13,770 nt of DNA from Nitrospirae bacterium RBG_13_39_12 (GTDB lineage: Bacteria > Nitrospirota > Thermodesulfovibrionia > Thermodesulfovibrionales > SM23-35): the NCBI GenBank assembly GCA_001805125.1, contig MHEF01000020.1, positions 1,170 through 14,939 on the forward strand, given 5' to 3'. Below the pieces are notes generated by a model. That model made no database searches, was not told the DNA's origin, and worked only from the letters and a program-made list of their open reading frames with translations. The position numbers were made by a program, and so were the translations under genes. This document shows positions 1-8,239 of the stretch, one piece after another. Position 1 is the first letter of the stretch. Every line of letters begins with the position of its first letter.

Positions 1-1457
1 ATGGATCCAGTATCTTTCTCAATAATGATATCATTCTGGTTGCCATCTATTTTTGCCTTCCAGCCAGGGTAATAAAATGTAGAAAACTTCAGTGTCAAGG
101 GAGTATTTCCCTTGGTTGACGATACACGCTGATTGGATTTCCAATCAACGATATCAACAGAGCCATTTCCCTTTCTAATTATGACTTTTTCCACGGGGTG
201 CAGAATTTTGCCTGGATCAGTCAGCCACACTGGCCGATACTCAAAGGGTGAAAATAGACCTGGGTGCGTCCGCCATTGATCAATTTCTCCTTCTTTAAAA
301 AAGGAGAGATGAAGCATCATAAAAAGAGATATGATAAGGAGCGGTGAGAAAAAAAGGCTGAGAGATTTTCGCAATTCCCCGGTGAAATTGCCGATTAGGT
401 TTCCCGCGATTACGGCGACTGAAAGTCCCGAGAAAGTCAGCCACCTCCAAGGAAACTGGAGATTCGAAAACTCAGGTATATATCTCCATACCAATAAAGA
501 CAAAGGCGTTGCGAGGAATAGGCTAATGGACGCTAAGGCGATAAAAAAAGTATTATTGGCTCTTATTAATTTCCTTCTCGCTAGCAGAATAGATAGTAGT
601 AAAAAAGCGATCTCTGACACTGCTATTCCATGCACGATCGGATAAAACTCCCTGTTCATAAGATTTTTATACGAGAATAAAAAAAGGTCCCTGTAATCAA
701 AAATTTTGATCAATTCCGTATGGGAAAAACTTCTTTCAAAGATCACAGGTGTCAGATAAATAGATGATAGGCAGAGGCCCAAGACAGCCGCGCAAAGCAT
801 TCTGAGCAAACCTCTCTTCTTTTCAAAAAGAGACGAATAAAGTCCGTAGCCGATCACAACAAAAGTGAACATAAAGGCTGATACAAGATGTGTCAGTATA
901 AGGCCTGCATAGGCAAGGCTTACAAATGCGATCGAGAAAAACTTCCTTTCAGTGAATATATCTCGTATGAAAAGAAGAATTAACGGAAACCAGATGAAGG
1001 CAAATAGCTCAGGTAGGACCCCGCGAGCGAATAGGTCAAAGAGGTGATAAGGCATAAGCTGATAGAGAACTCCGGAGATTAAGCCGGCCCTCTCACCATT
1101 GAGATTTCTTGCGAAAAAATACATACTTAGACCCGAGAGCAGAAAAGTTATATAAATGGCAATATTTATAGATAGGATAGTCGAATTTGTGAGAATATTT
1201 ATCAAACTAATCACGTAGAAACTGAGAGGGGCATAGAATATAAAGGTCGGGCTTCCGTAACCGAAAGGAGTGTCCATCCAGCGCGGGTAGAGAACGCCTT
1301 CCATTAATGCGCTTTGAAACTGCTCTGCCCATACAAAATGCCAGTGAATATCCTGCGAAAAAATAAGCTTGCCTGTCAGGAAAAGAGGCAAAGTTATAAC
1401 CACTGGAACAAATGATAAGATGATTATGGCCAATATTATATTTTTGTTAGGCTTCAT
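1..1457 (-). CDS. YfhO/PTPS-related GT-C-like membrane protein, C-terminus cut by window edge
   Basis: This reading frame is open for 485 codons from ATG at 1457 and runs off the left edge, so its stop is not visible. It encodes a multi-pass inner-membrane protein related to the 6-pyruvoyl-tetrahydropterin-synthase-related/YfhO group, which is thought to hold GT-C-type glycosyltransferases. Visible in order: an N-terminal membrane segment (about 7-27), a first outer loop with Asp36 and His40 (SQDIHWH), GYGSPTFIFYAPLSFYV (67-82), FDLFARG (140-146), LILTHLVSAF (186-195), QFPWRW (334-339), and the start of an extracytoplasmic beta domain with FYYPGW (461-466). Compared with the 571-residue paralogue at 2811-4526, about 60 C-terminal residues are missing. 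It is the last gene of a leftward series and follows the dead paralogue by 49 bp. No strong ribosome site is seen, only A-rich sequence before the ATG. The sugar donor and acceptor are unknown. Confidence 0.85.
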   Translation of the reverse strand, partial: MKPNKNIILAIIILSFVPVVITLPLFLTGKLIFSQDIHWHFVWAEQFQSALMEGVLYPRWMDTPFGYGSPTFIFYAPLSFYVISLINILTNSTILSINIAIYITFLLSGLSMYFFARNLNGERAGLISGVLYQLMPYHLFDLFARGVLPELFAFIWFPLILLFIRDIFTERKFFSIAFVSLAYAGLILTHLVSAFMFTFVVIGYGLYSSLFEKKRGLLRMLCAAVLGLCLSSIYLTPVIFERSFSHTELIKIFDYRDLFLFSYKNLMNREFYPIVHGIAVSEIAFLLLSILLARRKLIRANNTFFIALASISLFLATPLSLLVWRYIPEFSNLQFPWRWLTFSGLSVAVIAGNLIGNFTGELRKSLSLFFSPLLIISLFMMLHLSFFKEGEIDQWRTHPGLFSPFEYRPVWLTDPGKILHPVEKVIIRKGNGSVDIVDWKSNQRVSSTKGNTPLTLKFSTFYYPGWKAKIDGNQNDIIIEKDTGS

Positions 1458-1506
1458 CTTTTTTTGATGAATGTATTTCGTCTTAGGTGGCGTTATCGTC
1501 AAGCGC

Positions 1507-2818
1507 TCATTTGTGTCCCTTAGTTTTTTTTGTGGATATTACTAAGACGATTATGCCAAGGTAGGAAGCCAAAGAAATAAGTTTAGAGTAATACACAATG
1601 GGGGTGTCTACAAACTCTAACATAAGTATGTGTCTGCCCGGAGAGATATCAATGAGCATTGCACCTGTGCCATTTTCTGTCTTTATTTCCGTTTTTACAC
1701 TATCTATATATGCTGTCCATCCATGAAAATTGAAAGTCCTTAGGAACTACCCCACCGGGAAAGTATACTTGAAAAATGGAACTATCTCAAATATGAATAT
1801 AGAAAGTCCAAATAACAAAAACAGACTATAAAGCGATACCCCTATGAGAAATTTATTAAATATATTCATATCTTATTTTGATTTTGAACTGATTTGATGT
1901 TAGGATTTGGAAAAATAATATTAGTAGCGTTATTACAAGAAAAAGAATGACGAAGCCTAAATACTCATTGTAAAAAGCCCTCCAAAAAAAATCAGGCTGG
2001 AAATTGTTTATATATTTAGGAAGAATAAAGAGGTAATTAATAGGAAATATTTCTAATTCTGCTTGATAATTAATAAAATATTTCTCATAAATAAAAGGGA
2101 ATAAATATGCAGAGGATATTGCAATACCTGTTATGAGAACAATAGGCATTGCAAATAGATATTTTGGTCTTCTCTTGGCAAGTGACATTTAGATGATAAA
2201 AGCGACCATTACAAATGTAAACATATAAGCAGTGATCAGATGGGTGAGTATTAACCCTCCATAAAAAGCCCCAGCATACAAAAGATATTGATATTTTCTA
2301 TAAGTGAAATATTTATAAATGAAAAGTAAAATAGGAGAAAACCATACAAGGTAGATTTGGGAGACAAAAGAGGCACCGAGATATATCCCAAAAACATTAA
2401 ATGGGAAGAATATAAAAAAAGTTGCTGTCAACAGAGCAATTTTTTCAGAATAAAATTCCTTGATAAAGAAAAACATGCCTGCAGCCGAAAGAAATAAAGC
2501 TATAAATTTGGTTATATTCATAGCTACTATTACTGAATCTGTAAAAATGTCAAAAAATGTAACAAGATAAAAGGCTAATGGTGGATAAAGAATGAAAGTA
2601 GGACTTCCATAACCCCAGAAATTGAGAGGGATCCATCGTGGATAGACTATTCCTTCCTTTAGTGCTTCTGTAAACTGCCATGCCCAGCTTGTATATGTAA
2701 ATGTATCACTTATGAAACATGAAAAAAAACTGTCGATGTGAGCTGTCTTAGCATGATCAATGCGGAAAGGAAAAAATAAAACTAAAATGCTTAAAATTGT
2801 ATATTTCCTGCTATTCAT
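1507..2818 (-). pseudogene. Decayed middle paralogue of the YfhO/PTPS-related membrane protein
   Basis: The leftward frame starts at ATG 2818 and aligns with both neighbouring paralogues, but it is broken in several ways. Residues 1-209 (2818-2189) carry the N-terminal half, including GYGSPTFILYPPLAFYL and LILTHLITAYMFTF. An in-frame TAA (2191-2189) follows and is immediately followed by an in-frame ATG. The same frame then continues for 110 residues to a stop at 1858-1856. Homology carries on in another frame (near 1869) up to a TAG at 1749-1747. It resumes directly in the C-terminal beta domain (TGAMLIDISPG, then DTPIVYYSKLISLAS) and ends at TGA 1509-1507. The stretch equal to paralogue residues about 352-487 is missing, roughly 135 codons. 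The catalytic-loop His of the paralogues is Tyr42 here, after Asp38. Its start overlaps the upstream stop by 8 bp, so it was once translationally coupled. A split, reinitiating protein is possible for the first two pieces, but the lost C-terminus argues for decay. Confidence 0.88.
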
Positions 2819-4526
2819 GAGTTATTTTTTTAAAAAATGAATGTATCTTTGGTCTTATTGGAAACAATGAAAGCAGAAAAATTACAAAACAAGAGCTTAA
2901 GGATATAAGCTTCGAGTAATATCTAAGTGGCGTATCAATAAACTTTAATTCGAGCACATGTGATCCCTCTGGTATGTCAATCAACATTGCGCCACTGTCC
3001 TTTTCCACGCTAATCTCTGCTCGTTTACCATTGATCTCAGCACTCCATCCCGGATAGTAAAAGGTTGATATCCTGAGAAGAACAGCTGTAGGAGCTTTTA
3101 TGATGATAACCCTTTTCTCAGATTTCCATTCAGCTATACGTGTCGTCGCGAAACCTGAGATAACAGAGATTTTTTGATTGTTCACCTCTGACATTATTTT
3201 GTCAATATTTTTTGCCCATACAGGGGTATATTCAAGCGGTGGATCCACAACTTTCCGAATATTTTCAGGATTCAATGCTTTATTTATGAATCCTTCAGGC
3301 ATAATCTTGCTTTTGGAAATTGTAATAAATGATATCAGCGACGACGTTAGTAAAAGATAGATAAAGACTCTTTTCAGGTAAGTTGGTCTGATGGATGGGA
3401 AGTCCTTAACAGAGAGTATGGCACCAATTAAGAGACATAAAGACAATTCCATAATCGAAACCCACCGCCACGGAAACTGAAGAAAAGGGAAGCCGGGTAT
3501 AAGATCCCATATCGGTCTGGATAATGGAGTGGTGACCAGTAAAGCAAAAAGGAATAAAAAGGTGAAGAAGTGCAGCATTGGTCTATTCAATAATAACTGC
3601 TTATTTTTTCGTATCAATAATACTACAGACAGAAAAACCATGACCTCTAAAACAACTCCTATATGCATAGGAATATAAAAACTCTGAAGAACAATTTGAG
3701 TCTTATCCCAAATAAATAAGAAATTCTTTTTATAGTTACCTATGGGACAATTTATTATCCTTTCTATTTGTACATATTTTCGTTCAAAGATCACAGGGAT
3801 AAAATATAATGCTGACATACCGAGACCAATTATAAGTGAAAATAATGAACGTAGAATGCTTTTCTTATCTGAAGATGAGAAATAATTATAAATTAAATAG
3901 AAACCCAATACAAAACTAAAGATAAAGCTGGATACTAAATGAGTTAAAACTAATCCAGCGTAAGAAAAGCTCAACCCAATTATTGCATTATTGTTTTTGG
4001 ATGAAGTCACTTTGAATACAAAGAATATAATAAGAGGAAACCACCCAAATGCAAAGATTTCCGCAAAAGTGCCACGTAAGTATAAATCCCACAAATGGAA
4101 AGGGAAAATCTGATAAAGAATTGCTGGTAAAAGACTTCTTGCCCCGCCGAAAATATTATCTATTGCTATGAACATAGTAATTCCAGAGAAGAAAAAACTA
4201 AACCAGATGGCTATTATCATAGCAATAGTTATCGAAGGTGTTAACATTTTTATGATAGATACTACATAGTAACTTAAGGGTGAATAGAAAACAAAGCTTG
4301 GACTGCCGTACCCATTGTTGGAATCAAGAATCCATTGTGGATAAAGAAAACCATTATGTAAAGCTTGGTTAAACTGTTCAGCCTGGAAAATATGAAAAAC
4401 AATGTCATGAGAATATGGAAGACCTGTATGAATGACAAGAGGCAAAATGCAATAGAATGATGTTAGAGCAAGGATGAATAAACTGACTATATTATGTTTT
4501 TTAAATACCAAGAGTTTGTGATTCAT
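2811..4526 (-). CDS. YfhO/PTPS-related GT-C-like membrane glycosyltransferase (full length)
   Basis: This is an intact 571-residue multi-pass membrane protein and the best reference for the tandem family. An N-terminal membrane segment (about 13-32) leads into an outer loop with HDIVFH (Asp41, His45), matching the HDxxFH signature of PTPS-related membrane proteins. Then come GYGSPSFVFYSPLSYYV (72-88), WDLYLRGTFAEIFAF (146-160), LVLTHLVSSF (192-201) and QFPWRW (350-355). The C-terminal extracytoplasmic beta domain has FYYPGW (489-494) and SGAMLIDIPEGSH (511-523), as in YfhO-type proteins, and is followed by a last membrane segment (about 540-557). By analogy with GT-C enzymes, Asp41 would be the catalytic acid and the donor a polyprenyl-phosphate sugar; both are inferences. 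The ATG at 4526 has no clear Shine-Dalgarno. The gene lies downstream of a repeat element and overlaps the dead paralogue by 8 bp. The substrate is unknown. Confidence 0.88.
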   Translation of the reverse strand: MNHKLLVFKKHNIVSLFILALTSFYCILPLVIHTGLPYSHDIVFHIFQAEQFNQALHNGFLYPQWILDSNNGYGSPSFVFYSPLSYYVVSIIKMLTPSITIAMIIAIWFSFFFSGITMFIAIDNIFGGARSLLPAILYQIFPFHLWDLYLRGTFAEIFAFGWFPLIIFFVFKVTSSKNNNAIIGLSFSYAGLVLTHLVSSFIFSFVLGFYLIYNYFSSSDKKSILRSLFSLIIGLGMSALYFIPVIFERKYVQIERIINCPIGNYKKNFLFIWDKTQIVLQSFYIPMHIGVVLEVMVFLSVVLLIRKNKQLLLNRPMLHFFTFLFLFALLVTTPLSRPIWDLIPGFPFLQFPWRWVSIMELSLCLLIGAILSVKDFPSIRPTYLKRVFIYLLLTSSLISFITISKSKIMPEGFINKALNPENIRKVVDPPLEYTPVWAKNIDKIMSEVNNQKISVISGFATTRIAEWKSEKRVIIIKAPTAVLLRISTFYYPGWSAEINGKRAEISVEKDSGAMLIDIPEGSHVLELKFIDTPLRYYSKLISLSSCFVIFLLSLFPIRPKIHSFFKKITHE

Positions 4527-4592
4527 TTATAATTAAGAGACTGGTATGATATGAAAAGGGATAAAATAACCACCGTACTCCATATTGTCCTT

Positions 4593-4734
4593 CTAGAGTG
4601 CTGTCCCTAACGGATCTATACATTATTTTTTTCGTCATTCCCGTGTAAACGGGAATCCAGGGGCTTTGGTTCTGGCTTCCTGCCCCCGCAGGAATGACAC
4701 ATAGGATAAAAGTATTTATGGGACATCACACTAG
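4593..4734. repeat. MITE-like nested inverted-repeat element between two leftward genes
   Basis: The 232-bp gap between the family 2 glycosyltransferase and the next membrane-protein gene holds a symmetric structure. The outer arms are CTAGAGTGCTGTCCC (4593-4607) and the complement of GGGACATCACACTAG (4720-4734), which match at 13 of 15 positions. Both arms end in CTAG, which could be a target duplication or part of the arm. The inner 65-bp unit is described separately. No open frame for a transposase is present, so any mobility would need an enzyme from elsewhere. The outer arms may be chance, since they are short and imperfect. Confidence 0.5.
4634..4698. repeat. REP-like palindromic repeat with GTCATTCC/GGAATGAC ends and two hairpins
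   Basis: The 65-bp unit has perfect 8-bp inverted ends, GTCATTCC at 4634 and GGAATGAC ending at 4698. It holds two separate hairpins. TTCCCGT-GTAA-ACGGGAA (4638-4655) and TTCCTGC-CCCC-GCAGGAA (4677-4694) each have a perfect 7-bp stem and a 4-base loop. Repeats with such ends around GGGAATCCAG are scattered in many copies in several bacterial phyla. Neither hairpin is followed by a T run in the direction of transcription, so this is not a standard terminator, though it could affect mRNA stability or operon polarity. No second copy is seen in the window. Confidence 0.8.
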
Positions 4735-4758
4735 TTAAGCTTAGCACTAAAACTTTTG

Positions 4759-5451
4759 TTATTTTGAAAACAAACTATATTTTAAAATGCAATAAATTGC
4801 TCTTACACCATCTTTCCAACCAATTTTTTTGCCTTCTTCATAAGTTCTTCCATAATAAGAAATACCCACTTCATAAATTCTCACTTTCTTTTTGGCCACC
4901 TTCACTATGATTTCAGGTTCGAATCCAAATCTGTCTTCTTCTATTTCGATTGACTGCAAAATCTCTCCCCTAAAAGCCTTATAACACGTTTCCATGTCAG
5001 TTAAATTTATGTTGGTAAACATGTTTGATATTGTTGTCAGAATTTTATTTCCAACCATGTGCCAGAAATATACTACACGATGTGGCCGCCCACCCATAAA
5101 CCTTGATCCAAAAACAACATCTGCTTTTCCATCCAGTATCGGTTGTATAACCATTGGAATCTCATTAGGGTCATATTCCACGTCTGCATCCTGGATGATT
5201 ATGATGTCACCAGTCGCCGTCTTTATGCCCGATCTCAAAGCAGCCCCTTTCCCCTGGTTATAATCATGATAAATTACTTTATCGACCCTCGATTCAATCC
5301 TATCTCTTATTTTGTTTCTTGTTCCATCTGTAGAGAAATCGTCAATTATAATTATCTCCTTGTCAGGATAAGACATATTTGTAACTGCATCAACAATATC
5401 ATCTATTGTATTAACTTCATTGTAACAGGGCATAATGATGCTTAATTTCAT
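4759..5451 (-). CDS. Family 2 glycosyltransferase, DPM1/polyprenyl-phosphate-sugar synthase-like
   Basis: This is a 230-residue cytoplasmic GT-A enzyme with the features of the dolichyl-phosphate-mannose-synthase-like branch. It has an N-terminal nucleotide-sugar fold beginning MKLSIIMPCYNE, IDDFSTDGT (36-44), QGKGAALR (66-73) and a metal-binding DxD seen as Asp88-Ala-Asp90 followed by VEYDP. GSRFMGG and an FGFEPE acceptor-region motif lie further on. No C-terminal membrane segments are present, so it matches the short soluble type. The likely reaction is sugar transfer from a nucleotide sugar to polyprenyl phosphate, feeding the neighbouring GT-C proteins (inference). The upstream membrane-protein gene stops at 5453, one base before this ATG. 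Starts at 5463 or 5487 are also open and would overlap that gene, but family alignment favours 5451. It is co-transcribed with the upstream gene by position. Confidence 0.87.
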   Translation of the reverse strand: MKLSIIMPCYNEVNTIDDIVDAVTNMSYPDKEIIIIDDFSTDGTRNKIRDRIESRVDKVIYHDYNQGKGAALRSGIKTATGDIIIIQDADVEYDPNEIPMVIQPILDGKADVVFGSRFMGGRPHRVVYFWHMVGNKILTTISNMFTNINLTDMETCYKAFRGEILQSIEIEEDRFGFEPEIIVKVAKKKVRIYEVGISYYGRTYEEGKKIGWKDGVRAIYCILKYSLFSK

Positions 5452-5452
5452 C

Positions 5453-6976
5453 TTATAATGCATTTCTCTGCCATATATTGAACTCATCCTGTTCCCAGAT
5501 TATATGAAAATGTTTATTCAATACTTCTCTCTCCTTATTATCAATCTCCCAGGCAAGCAGATATTGAATTTCAGGATAGTTCTCCCAGTTAATATTTTTT
5601 GCTTTGTAAATGGTCTGGTATTTCTGCCGTGCGGTAGACCCAGTTTTATTAAAGCGAATAGGGAATAGATCAGTATCGGCCTCATAATTTCCGATATCAA
5701 CACATCCTTTGAGAATTCCATAATATGATGTGGCATGTAATAATATGTCGACAGTTGCCCATTCTGGAGGCCTGGGTTTATACATCATTATACGAGCGCC
5801 TGTGGGCATATCAATGTCCAATCCACTCAAAAACTTCTGAACCTTAGAGCTCTGTTGATTCAGTATAATGGCATTAAATATAAAAAAAATACCTACAATG
5901 CCTCCGATAAGGACCGATCCAAATCTTCTGATGAAAGGTGTTTCTGGAATTCTCAGAAGTGGTAAGATTATCAGAAGAATCACCCATGGGAAACGCTCAT
6001 TGAAGTAACGACCATTTCCGACAGTAAACGGTACAAAAAAGTAGATTAAAATTAATAAAACTGAGAGGTAGATAAGAGTTTTTTCTGCAGCGGTGATATT
6101 CTGTGTTTGAAATCTTCTTTTTACAAGGTCTTTTATTGAATGATAGGCAGCAACAACAATAAGCAACATGAGAATGGAAGCGGGCAATATCTGCCACGGC
6201 AGAAAATTGACTGTCGAAAAATACAACAGTTCTATAAATAACCGAATATATCGAGACAAGGAAAGCAGATAAGAAAAATCTGATACAGAACTGCTTGTGC
6301 TAAATTCTAAATAGTACAACAAATTAAGGATAGAAGGACTTATGATTAGGAGGAGTTTTAGGAGATTCTTGATGCTTTTCTTGTAATCCGGTGATTCAAC
6401 TGCAGTAATTGAGGCCAGAGACAGTAAGAAAAAAATAAAAGGTATTAAATGCACATAAAAGATAATAATTCCAAAAGCATTTAAACAAAGAAATCTGCAA
6501 GCTGTTGAACTATTGCGAATTCGCCAGGCTAACGAAAAGGATAGAAGAAAAAAAGGAACTGCAGCTATGTAACTATAAAATCCCATAAAGAAGGTATAAT
6601 TGAAAATAACGGGGAAGATAAAATATGAGACTGGGAGAGGTTGTTTGTTGAAAGTTTTCAGAAAGAAAGGAACACTGACTCCAATAAAGATGATGTATAA
6701 AGAAATAAATATTCTTTCCACAGTCAATGGGGAGAAAAAATGCAACAATGGATATGCCAAAAAGGTAAAGCCAAGGTTGGGTATAGCGCTTAACTGATAA
6801 ACGAAGAATTCTCCCCACTCTTTTCCTCCATTGAGCAGATCATGAAGAATCACAAGATTGTAAATGTGACTTGGACCATCCTGAGTGGGAACATATGGCA
6901 ATGACCAGATCAAGCCAATATGAGCGAAAAGTAAAAGTATATAATAGATGGACATGCCGTGAACTGATTTAATCAC
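5453..6976 (-). CDS. GT-C-like multi-pass membrane protein with QDGPSH loop
   Basis: This is a 507-residue hydrophobic protein and the first gene of the leftward block. A first membrane segment (about 10-27) is followed by an outer loop with PTQDGPSH (30-37), in which Asp33 and His37 have the same Asp-x3-His spacing as the paralogues downstream. About ten further hydrophobic segments extend to about residue 375. A C-terminal soluble domain follows, including YKPRPPEW and ending NIWQRNAL. The layout fits a GT-C-fold glycosyltransferase whose active site faces away from the cytoplasm, but it does not belong to a named family I can identify. The frame opens with GTG at 6976, preceded by only AAAAAAG. 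An ATG seven codons later (6955) is an alternative that keeps the first membrane segment. One base separates its stop from the next gene, which implies translational coupling. Confidence 0.8.
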   Translation of the reverse strand: MIKSVHGMSIYYILLLFAHIGLIWSLPYVPTQDGPSHIYNLVILHDLLNGGKEWGEFFVYQLSAIPNLGFTFLAYPLLHFFSPLTVERIFISLYIIFIGVSVPFFLKTFNKQPLPVSYFIFPVIFNYTFFMGFYSYIAAVPFFLLSFSLAWRIRNSSTACRFLCLNAFGIIIFYVHLIPFIFFLLSLASITAVESPDYKKSIKNLLKLLLIISPSILNLLYYLEFSTSSSVSDFSYLLSLSRYIRLFIELLYFSTVNFLPWQILPASILMLLIVVAAYHSIKDLVKRRFQTQNITAAEKTLIYLSVLLILIYFFVPFTVGNGRYFNERFPWVILLIILPLLRIPETPFIRRFGSVLIGGIVGIFFIFNAIILNQQSSKVQKFLSGLDIDMPTGARIMMYKPRPPEWATVDILLHATSYYGILKGCVDIGNYEADTDLFPIRFNKTGSTARQKYQTIYKAKNINWENYPEIQYLLAWEIDNKEREVLNKHFHIIWEQDEFNIWQRNAL

Positions 6977-7233
6977 GTATACTTTTTTAAATAATCTAAA
7001 TTAAAATAGCTTTATATGAAAGTAATACTACCGTCTCAATGTTAAACTGGGAAAACCGTGTAATATAGCGATAAGCTTAGTTTACAAAACATTTTAGCAT
7101 TTGTCGATTTGAAAATTAAAATTTCAGAAAAATCATACGACCATATTGCAAGCACTTTCTTCAACTGGCTATAATGACGATAAAGAAGATTTTCGCAGAC
7201 AGGTGATTTTATTCGATTAACATTGGGACAGCA
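6977..7233. other. Divergent intergenic region
   Basis: This 257-bp AT-rich stretch separates a leftward gene from a rightward gene, so it should hold promoters for both. The rightward promoter is good and is listed separately. Leftward, only a poor candidate is visible: a TTTTGT-like box and TATATT near 7057, on the minus strand. I see no clear operator palindrome, riboswitch or small gene. Confidence 0.5.
7146..7175 (+). promoter_or_regulatory. Predicted sigma70-type promoter for the methyltransferase-glycosyltransferase pair
   Basis: TTGCAA (7146-7151) and a perfect TATAAT (7170-7175) are separated by 18 bp. Transcription would begin near 7182, about 50 bases before the ATG at 7234. The match is good for the -10 box and moderate for the -35 box. 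It is a sequence match only. Confidence 0.55.
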
Positions 7234-8238
7234 ATGATCCAGAATAAAAGTTATTCCGCTGATCAGTCATGTGTATTATGTAATTCTGCTGTTGGATATC
7301 AAAAAAAATTCAACCGCTTCGAAAAAGACAACCGATCGTATGAGATTATTATCTGCCCGGGATGCAGACTCTGGATAACTCAACCATTCCCTGACCAGGA
7401 GCATCTTGACAGCCTCTATTCAACTAACAATTACCGCAAACATCACTCAAGGTTTGTCCTTCCTGCGGAAAAAATCGTAGAGTTCTTTAGAAAATTACGT
7501 TGCAGACGAATAAAAAACTTATTTTATAAAGGACGTATTTTAGACATAGGTTGTGCCAGAGGCCTATTTCTCTCCCTGATGAGGGAAGAGGGGTGGAAAA
7601 CCTTCGGGCTGGAATTAAATGACAATACTGCTCACCATGCGAGAAATGTTATAGGGTTGGATGTTAAATCCGGTAACTTATCTGATGCACATTTTGGCGT
7701 TCAATCCTTCGATGTTATTACCATCTGGCACGTCTTAGAACATCTTTCTGACCCGATTCTTACTATAAATGAGTGCAATAGAATATTGAAAAAGGGGGGT
7801 AAGCTGGTAATCGCCGTCCCTAATACTGAGAGCTTACAGGCAAAAATATCAGGTCGATTTTGGTTCCACCTTGATATTCCCTATCACCTCTATCATTTCA
7901 ATGTTAGAAATTTACGTTTATTATTGGGAAGGTTTTCCTTTAAGATTAATAAAATTAGACACTTTTCTTTTGAATTCAATCCATTCGGTTATCTCCAGAG
8001 CTTCCTGAATATAAGCCGTATTGAACATAATCTGCTCTATAACCTTTTGAAAACAAAATCAATAAGAAAATCTTTACTTTCAAGGACCCGTCGCTCTAAA
8101 TTTATTATGCATCTTTCTTTAACAGCAATATTGACTCCCTTTTTCATCCCTTTATCTTTGATCCTTGCAGTTATAGAGGCTGTTATGAGACATGGTGGTA
8201 CAATTGAGGTATATGCAACAAAAAGGGATGACGATTAA
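7234..8238 (+). CDS. Class I SAM-dependent methyltransferase with N-terminal zinc ribbon
   Basis: This is a 334-residue protein. Residues 13-44 form a Cys4 zinc-ribbon pattern, Cys13-x2-Cys16 and Cys41-x2-Cys44, as often found in sugar- or lipid-modifying methyltransferases of polysaccharide clusters. The Rossmann methyltransferase domain follows: motif I LDIGCARG (103-110), the acidic strand end at Glu127, and the post-motif WHVLEHLSDP (165-174), then KKGGKLVIAVPN. A C-terminal hydrophobic segment (about 295-320) suggests membrane association. It probably methylates a glycan or lipid-linked intermediate; the substrate cannot be read from the sequence. GGGA lies about 7 bases before the ATG. 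Its last codons overlap alternative starts of the next gene, and the most likely next start lies one base after its stop, so the two are almost certainly co-translated. Confidence 0.87.
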   Translation: MIQNKSYSADQSCVLCNSAVGYQKKFNRFEKDNRSYEIIICPGCRLWITQPFPDQEHLDSLYSTNNYRKHHSRFVLPAEKIVEFFRKLRCRRIKNLFYKGRILDIGCARGLFLSLMREEGWKTFGLELNDNTAHHARNVIGLDVKSGNLSDAHFGVQSFDVITIWHVLEHLSDPILTINECNRILKKGGKLVIAVPNTESLQAKISGRFWFHLDIPYHLYHFNVRNLRLLLGRFSFKINKIRHFSFEFNPFGYLQSFLNISRIEHNLLYNLLKTKSIRKSLLSRTRRSKFIMHLSLTAILTPFFIPLSLILAVIEAVMRHGGTIEVYATKRDDD

Positions 8239-8239
8239 C

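Noticed and set aside
331..645. A rightward open frame of 104 codons
   Set aside because: It lies antisense to the membrane protein at 1-1457, whose frame is open throughout and matches its paralogue motif by motif.
2189..2191. TAA recoded as a sense codon
   Set aside because: Other genes in the window end normally at TAA (for example 5453 and 8999), and the same locus has a frameshift, a TAG and a deletion, so decay is the simpler reading.
4638..4694. The two hairpins as an intrinsic terminator
   Set aside because: Neither hairpin is followed by a T run in the leftward direction of transcription, and the GTCATTCC/GGAATGAC ends fit a dispersed repeat better.
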